From Flavobacteriales bacterium (lineage in GTDB: Bacteria; Bacteroidota; Bacteroidia; Flavobacteriales; Flavobacteriaceae), in NCBI GenBank assembly GCA_011525065.1, contig WTIY01000057.1, positions 1-12,413 on the forward strand: 12,413 nt of DNA, given 5' to 3'. The notes beneath the pieces were generated by a model. The model saw only the letters and a program-made list of their open reading frames with translations. It was not told the DNA's origin and searched no databases. How positions within the stretch are numbered: position 1 is the first letter of the stretch; every line of letters begins with the position of its first letter. A program made the position numbers and the translations under genes. Positions 8,254-12,413 of this stretch are shown one piece after another.

Positions 8254-8260
8254 ATAGTCG

Positions 8261-8295
8261 TAGTTATTAGTTATTGTTGTTAGTTGTTTATAGTT
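8261..8295 (-). repeat. Short AACTA repeat run at the GH30/symporter junction
   Basis: Four copies of AACTA (TAGTT on the plus strand at 8261, 8268, 8281 and 8291) occur within 35 bases, covering the last GH30 codons (ITINN) and the gap. It may just reflect replication slippage. Confidence 0.35.
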
Positions 8296-9752
8296 ATCGT
8301 CTGTATGGCCTGGGCATCAATAATTTGGTCGAAGGATGACCCTAAGCCGTTAATGTTCAATTTTAAGGGCATTGAGGTTGGATTAAACACCACCATAACA
8401 ACCTCACCATCAGAGCCTTCTGTTACTGTCAACATCAGTTCTTTGTGATCACATGAATGGCCCAATACCACATGACCTGGTCGAATGAACTTACTGAAGT
8501 GGCTCATCACATAGTATATCGGGGTGTAGTAGACCTGGTCACGATCTGGATCCACAATGACCGGGGCAATACACCAGTTTTCGAACCAGTTTGGCCCCCC
8601 TTCTCTATCGAGTACCATATTCCAATCGATCCAGCCATCAACCCAATGATTCAAACAACCGATAATGTCCCGAGCGTAACGATGTACCGGGGCGTATTTG
8701 GGGTGCAAATATTTTTTCTCAGGCTCACGCCAAGTATATCCCCAATCTGTAGCTTCTTCTCGCCAGTACCAATCATCGTCTTGCCAAACAGGCTTTTGAG
8801 CATCACAACAGGCCTCTGTTTGAATTAAATACTTTTCGGGTGCAGCCGCATGAGCCCGCTCAAGTGCCTCAGGAAAATAATCCCAGGTACTCTCATACCA
8901 ATGAACTGCAGTCCCGTCAAAATAACGGGCACTTTGAACATCCCGATACATGACCGACACCCAATGATCTAGGCCCTCGCGATTTTGGTCATACCCCAGC
9001 AGCTTAACATGAGACAGTCCTCTATGTTCCAAAGTTGGACCCAAATGATGGCGAACGAAGTCTGTCATTTGCTCAGGAGTAAAATGCATGCTCTCCCAAT
9101 TCTCCCCATTACCATGGGGCTCATTCTCAACAGTAAAACCCCATATGGGGATACCCTCTAGTTCGTAGGCCTCGACATATTTTGCGAAAAATTCAGCCCA
9201 AGTGGTATAATGTTCTTTCAAAAGTTCCCCTCCGACCCATGAATTGTTGTCTTTCATCCATGGAGGCGCAGTCCAGGGCGAAGCGATCAATCTGAACCCG
9301 TCTCGGGATACTTTTTGAGCCATTTTGATCATGGGAATCAAATAATCTCGATCGTGATCAATGTTGAAATGGGTCAAGGTCACGTCTCCTGCTACTGGTG
9401 CGTAAGCGTATTGCCTACGCGAGAAATCACAGGAATTCATATGCGTTCTGGTCAAGGTATAATTCGCGCCGTCACAAGAGAAATAAGCCTTTATGATGTT
9501 TTGTCTTTGGGCCAGACTCATCTGGTTTACTAAATAAGCTGAAGCGTCTGTAAATGATCCACCAAAACCAGTGATGGTCTGTCTTTTATGCGTTCGATCC
9601 ACAAAAACCTCAACCTCAGCTATGGGACCGTCATGAGTAATTTGACCGCATGAATCGGCCTTTATCGCGCTTAATTTACGTCCCGTCCGATCGGTTTGAT
9701 AAGTCCTTACCTTAATGTCTGTTTTCTCGATATGTATCATTCCTTCATGCAT
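8280..9752 (-). CDS. GH30 family beta-glucosidase/beta-1,6-glucanase, cytoplasmic
   Basis: A 490-residue GH30 enzyme. The order of motifs follows the family: TGFGGSFTDA (61-70), SPWTAPPWMK (158-167), acid/base Glu211 in TVENEP and nucleophile Glu313 in IQTEACCD. The C-terminal beta-sandwich strands (about 425-490) wrap back to the barrel. The motifs resemble the glucosylceramidase-like branch that includes bacterial enzymes acting on beta-1,6-linked glucose; characterised marine Formosa GH30 enzymes remove beta-1,6 side chains of laminarin. With GH17 genes on both sides that is the best guess, but other beta-glucosides remain possible. No signal peptide is seen, so it is predicted cytoplasmic. 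The start at 9752 is uncertain: Met5 (9740) is an alternative, and the only good Shine-Dalgarno belongs to a short leader frame upstream. Confidence 0.92.
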   Translation of the reverse strand: MHEGMIHIEKTDIKVRTYQTDRTGRKLSAIKADSCGQITHDGPIAEVEVFVDRTHKRQTITGFGGSFTDASAYLVNQMSLAQRQNIIKAYFSCDGANYTLTRTHMNSCDFSRRQYAYAPVAGDVTLTHFNIDHDRDYLIPMIKMAQKVSRDGFRLIASPWTAPPWMKDNNSWVGGELLKEHYTTWAEFFAKYVEAYELEGIPIWGFTVENEPHGNGENWESMHFTPEQMTDFVRHHLGPTLEHRGLSHVKLLGYDQNREGLDHWVSVMYRDVQSARYFDGTAVHWYESTWDYFPEALERAHAAAPEKYLIQTEACCDAQKPVWQDDDWYWREEATDWGYTWREPEKKYLHPKYAPVHRYARDIIGCLNHWVDGWIDWNMVLDREGGPNWFENWCIAPVIVDPDRDQVYYTPIYYVMSHFSKFIRPGHVVLGHSCDHKELMLTVTEGSDGEVVMVVFNPTSMPLKLNINGLGSSFDQIIDAQAIQTITINN

Positions 9753-9763
9753 GCAAAAATCAT
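9737..9763 (-). CDS. Possible 8-residue leader ORF before GH30
   Basis: Minus-strand frame encoding MIFACMKE then TGA. GAGGA ends 7 bases before its ATG, the best ribosome-binding site in this part of the window. Its stop overlaps the Met5 codon of GH30 as ATGA, an arrangement that could couple translation. It is out of frame with GH30. It may be chance, or a sign that the GH30 start region carries a small indel. Confidence 0.25.
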   Translation of the reverse strand: MIFACMKE

Positions 9764-9767
9764 TTTG

Positions 9768-9775
9768 CTTTCCTC
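9768..9775 (-). promoter_or_regulatory. Shine-Dalgarno-like GAGGAAAG before GH30
   Basis: Well placed for the ATG at 9763 (the leader frame) but about 18 bases from the annotated GH30 ATG at 9752, too far for normal use there. It therefore raises doubt about how GH30 translation begins. Confidence 0.4.
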
Positions 9776-9807
9776 AGTGTTCCAGCTTTTACCTTAAAAT
9801 TGATTCA

Positions 9808-9848
9808 TCTTATCATTTGACTTTTAATGGTCTTATTTTGACTTTTTT
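9808..9848. repeat. Imperfect direct repeat upstream of GH30
   Basis: In the 109-base gap between the secreted hydrolase and GH30, the plus strand reads TCTTATCATTTGACTTTT (9808-9825) and again TCTTATTTTGACTTTT (from 9831); they differ by a 2-base indel. The TTTGAC cores are 20 bases apart, roughly two helical turns. That spacing suits a tandem operator or activator site for the downstream cytoplasmic genes; no TAnnTTTG box was found here. Confidence 0.5.
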
Positions 9849-9861
9849 ATAGCAAATTGAA

Positions 9862-10911
9862 TTACTTGGGTTGAGGTTTAACCTTTGGGCCAGAATAATC
9901 CTTGAAAATTTCTTGGATCACCCCATAAACCAATTTTTTCTTACGATCGATATCGACAATCCCCCAATATTCCTCATTAGCTGTCGCATCATAAGGCACT
10001 CCGCTGCTTCCCGGTGCCCATCCACCGACATCTTGTCGTTCAGGATGCCCCGCTTTCCACCAACCATCGGTAAATGAAAAAACCGCGACACCCGCACTTC
10101 GTGATTCTGGTATCATAATGGCCTTTAAAATTTTTTCGGTGGCATCAGCTTGCGCCCTTTGGTTGGGTCCCTTAGCATAACCCAATCGCTCGTTTGTCAT
10201 GTAACTATCCGCCCCTAATTCAGAAAAATAAACCGGTTTATCGCTTCGCTTGCTGAACGCCTCCAAGGCTTTATACGACTCATCCCAACGATATACGTTC
10301 ATGCCCCATAAATCAATCGCGTCGAGTTTCTCAAATACCTCAGGTTCCGGTACTTCACCGTGAGCAGAGGCCACAGGATGATTCGGGTCTTCACCATGGA
10401 TGGCATCAACAGCATTGGCCAGTGTGTCATACCATAAATCAAGGGTCCCGCCGAACCACTGTGGGTTAAAATTGTATTCATTACCCAATTCCCAAAACAG
10501 AATCGCAGGATGATCTTTAAAGCGTTTGACATAGTCCAAATACGTTCCAGAACGTAAATCGTAATAACCGTTTTGATCGTAACCAAAACCCATAATTACC
10601 TTAATGCCCGACTGATAGATAGCATCTAGGACCGATAAATCATCAATAGGTTCATAAACTCTGATGGCATTAATGCCGGCTTGCTTCATCAACACCAGGT
10701 CCTCATTCAATCGTTCAAAAGATCTCGTTTTACCCCCGACTGCTACAGGGTGATAACACACCCCTTTAATGTAAAACAGTCCTGATTGATCAAACAAATA
10801 ACCTTGTTCTATACGGGTCCCTACCTGTGAAGTTTGACCCAACAAACCATGCGCCACACAAAGCGCCAAGCTCGTAAAGACTATTTTAATATGTCGCTGA
10901 GCCAATGTCAT
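9862..10911 (-). CDS. Secreted clan GH-A glycoside hydrolase (GH2/GH5-like barrel)
   Basis: A 349-residue protein with a hydrophobic N-terminal signal (residues 8-25, likely cut near LLG/Q26), so it is exported; Cys18 in LALC could alternatively mark a poor lipobox. The rest is a lone TIM barrel: YIKGVCYHP (47-55), INAIRVYEP (80-88), acid/base Glu145 in WELGNEYN and nucleophile Glu231 in YFSELGAD. These motifs resemble the GH2 catalytic domain (ISEFGAD-like) and, at the N-terminus, GH72-type glucanosyltransferases; I cannot fix the family. The sandwich domains usual in GH2 are absent. It may cut or transfer beta-glucan chains in the envelope. Its ATG overlaps the stop of the GH17 lipoprotein gene (ATGA), so the two proteins are probably made together. 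Confidence 0.85.
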   Translation of the reverse strand: MTLAQRHIKIVFTSLALCVAHGLLGQTSQVGTRIEQGYLFDQSGLFYIKGVCYHPVAVGGKTRSFERLNEDLVLMKQAGINAIRVYEPIDDLSVLDAIYQSGIKVIMGFGYDQNGYYDLRSGTYLDYVKRFKDHPAILFWELGNEYNFNPQWFGGTLDLWYDTLANAVDAIHGEDPNHPVASAHGEVPEPEVFEKLDAIDLWGMNVYRWDESYKALEAFSKRSDKPVYFSELGADSYMTNERLGYAKGPNQRAQADATEKILKAIMIPESRSAGVAVFSFTDGWWKAGHPERQDVGGWAPGSSGVPYDATANEEYWGIVDIDRKKKLVYGVIQEIFKDYSGPKVKPQPK

Positions 10912-12242
10912 TCTAGACTTGATTTATTTTGGGTTTCAACAGGCAAAAGCACCTCTGAGATGAGTTGTTCTGCATCACCTGAATAGGTCGGAACTACAGG
11001 CTTTCCATCTCTGGTAAGCCCCTTAAAAACCCCCTGATTTACTAGAGGCCATATGGCATATTTGGCCTGCCCCTGTTCATTGAATAAACCAAAATGATTT
11101 TCAGAATCATTCGGATTTAAAGCGCTTTTCCAGGGCTCATTAAAGGCCTCAAAAAAGAAACAAGTGATGCCCTGTTCCTGAGTCCAGCGCATCATCTTAT
11201 TGTAATATAGGGCCTGCTTGTATTCATCTGCTGCCCTAGAGCCCTGTGCTCCATAAAAACCATCAGAATGACTGGCCCAACCCGTTTCTCCAATATGAAT
11301 TGGCTTGTCAATACCCAAACTCTTAACATAGCTTAAAACGCTGAGGTATTGTTGCTGACTGTAGGTCAGTGCACGCTCCATGAGCCGGTTGATTTCATCG
11401 ATTTTAAAGGCCTGTTGATCATCAGATTTTAACGCGCTTTGAGCCTCAGAAGAATTGTCCTCTGCTTGCCAAAAAGAGGGGTTGTAATGCGTGTCGTGAA
11501 ATGGATACGTGTGCACAGAAACATAATCTACAGCCCGAATCAGGGCAATCAGCGCGTCGTTGTGATATTCAGAACCACCTCCACCCCAAGAGGCAAAATT
11601 GTCAGAGCTGGTAATCCATAAATCCTTTGGCAAATTGCCCTTGGATTTTAAATCTTGTAAATGATTAACCCAATTTAAGATAACCGCCGGAGAGACAAAA
11701 TAAGGACTGGCCCAGTGAACCATCGCCTCATTGCCCACAGCAATTACTTTAATGATGTCCGGATACTCTACGGTTAGGGCTACCGCCCGATCAATCTCGC
11801 CTGAATTGGCCTCATAATTTTCCTGAGTATGGTCCGGCGCAGCAGTCCAGGCACCAGCACAATCAATCCATACACCCAACATAACGTACATTTCAAACTC
11901 AGGGTTGGTGTTTTTCAATTCATCAATGGCTTTGACCACATTGGCCGCATGAGGGAATTGCAGATTATAGGTCCTTAAAAATCGAATGCCCATAGCGTGC
12001 ATGATCCTTATGTCTTCTTTTAATTGAGCCATGTCGGGTTGCTCCTCTCGACTTTTACCGCGGTATCCTCCATAAGAGATGGCGGGATAATCTGGATTGC
12101 CTAAAAGTTCTGATGCGGATTTAAGATCCATAGCTTGGCTGGGTTGTTGATTTGCATTAAACGCGCAAGAGACCATACTAAGCCCAACAAGAAGGCTGGC
12201 GTAGTGCTTTATATGTCCCGTACTGCGTTTAATAAATTTCAT
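10908..12242 (-). CDS. GH17 beta-1,3-glucanase lipoprotein
   Basis: A 444-residue GH17 enzyme starting MKFIKRS. A basic N-terminus and hydrophobic stretch lead to SMVSC with Cys26 as the likely lipidated residue; the residues after it (AFNANQQ) lack the acidic surface-export signal known from flavobacterial lipoproteins, so a periplasm-facing anchor is inferred. Catalytic residues are Glu172 (AVGNEA, acid/base) and Glu319 (HIGETGW, nucleophile); FFFEAFNEPWK follows. Compared with the cytoplasmic paralogue at 4950-5888, the stretch between HTYP and the nucleophile is about 38 residues longer. I chose the ATG at 12242, 4 bases after the stop of the upstream gene; the longer frame to 12278 would overlap that gene and bury the signal peptide. 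AGGTG lies about 8 bases before this ATG. Likely role: first attack on laminarin-type glucan. Confidence 0.9.
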   Translation of the reverse strand: MKFIKRSTGHIKHYASLLVGLSMVSCAFNANQQPSQAMDLKSASELLGNPDYPAISYGGYRGKSREEQPDMAQLKEDIRIMHAMGIRFLRTYNLQFPHAANVVKAIDELKNTNPEFEMYVMLGVWIDCAGAWTAAPDHTQENYEANSGEIDRAVALTVEYPDIIKVIAVGNEAMVHWASPYFVSPAVILNWVNHLQDLKSKGNLPKDLWITSSDNFASWGGGGSEYHNDALIALIRAVDYVSVHTYPFHDTHYNPSFWQAEDNSSEAQSALKSDDQQAFKIDEINRLMERALTYSQQQYLSVLSYVKSLGIDKPIHIGETGWASHSDGFYGAQGSRAADEYKQALYYNKMMRWTQEQGITCFFFEAFNEPWKSALNPNDSENHFGLFNEQGQAKYAIWPLVNQGVFKGLTRDGKPVVPTYSGDAEQLISEVLLPVETQNKSSLE

Positions 12243-12246
12243 TGAG

Positions 12247-12413
12247 TTAACACCTAACATTAAGTTGCACGACCTCATCGGTACGTTTAAAAATCTCTTG
12301 GCTCAATTCTCTTGTGAGTTTAAGCCCTTTTATTTTTTCAGTCTCACCATCACGTTTGATCACCTGAATTTCAGGCTGTGACCCACGAACATATACCACT
12401 GGTACTTGACAAA
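12247..12413 (-). CDS. C-terminal end of an unrecognised protein (partial)
   Basis: On the minus strand one frame is open from the window's right edge to a TAA at 12249-12247, giving about 54 residues (it begins CQVPVVYVRG and ends EVVQLNVRC). The stretch is rich in alternating charged and hydrophobic residues, with a beta-strand-like start and an amphipathic helix, and looks like real coding sequence. The other two minus frames are closed by stops within about 18 codons. The stop is 4 bases before the GH17 lipoprotein start, so it belongs to the same operon. I do not recognise the family; it does not look like a SusC barrel end. Most of the gene lies outside the window. Confidence 0.6.
   Translation of the reverse strand, partial: CQVPVVYVRGSQPEIQVIKRDGETEKIKGLKLTRELSQEIFKRTDEVVQLNVRC

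Noticed and set aside
8457..8828. 123-residue plus-strand open frame inside GH30
   Set aside because: It is antisense to the conserved GH30 catalytic domain and shows no domain or ribosome-binding site.
12243..12278. Longer N-terminus for the GH17 lipoprotein
   Set aside because: It would overlap the upstream coding frame and place 12 extra residues before a normal lipoprotein signal.

Overview
The window looks like a piece of a Bacteroidota chromosome, most likely from the class Flavobacteriia and plausibly marine. Four things point there. The M23 peptidase and small MerR gene at the left edge have the sequence style and tight pairing I know from flavobacteria. The era and der GTPase genes sit side by side. 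Exact TAnnTTTG promoter boxes lie upstream of der and era. The right half is a compact glucan-use cluster of the kind marine flavobacteria carry. No tool was run; family calls come from reading motifs.

Left edge (1-980, + strand): the 3' part of an M23 zinc peptidase gene, followed with a one-base overlap by a small MerR-type regulator. They converge on the minus-strand genes at about position 1000. From there to the right edge every gene is on the minus strand. Reading leftward (downstream) come era, der and ilvA (4915-1014), three housekeeping or biosynthetic genes. The threonine deaminase is the long form with two ACT-like domains.

Right part (4950-12413, - strand): a probable beta-glucan (laminarin-type) utilisation operon. 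In transcription order it holds: the tail of an unrecognised gene; a GH17 lipoprotein; a signal-peptide-bearing clan GH-A hydrolase coupled to it by an ATGA overlap; a 109-base gap with direct repeats and a tiny leader ORF; a GH30 enzyme without a signal peptide; a GPH-family sugar:cation symporter; and two GH17 enzymes without signal peptides. The inferred division of labour is as follows. The envelope enzymes cut beta-1,3-glucan outside the cytoplasm, and the symporter takes oligosaccharides across the inner membrane. GH30 then removes beta-1,6-linked glucose, and the two cytoplasmic GH17 proteins work on the beta-1,3 backbone. SusC/SusD, a GH16 or GH3 enzyme and a local regulator are not in the window and may lie beyond the right edge.

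No RNA genes, insertion sequences, CRISPR arrays or origins were seen, and no gene-free stretch exceeds about 110 bases. I saw no wholly new system. The most distinctive points are the enzyme set split across compartments, the leader ORF and repeats before GH30, and the secreted clan GH-A enzyme whose family I cannot fix.
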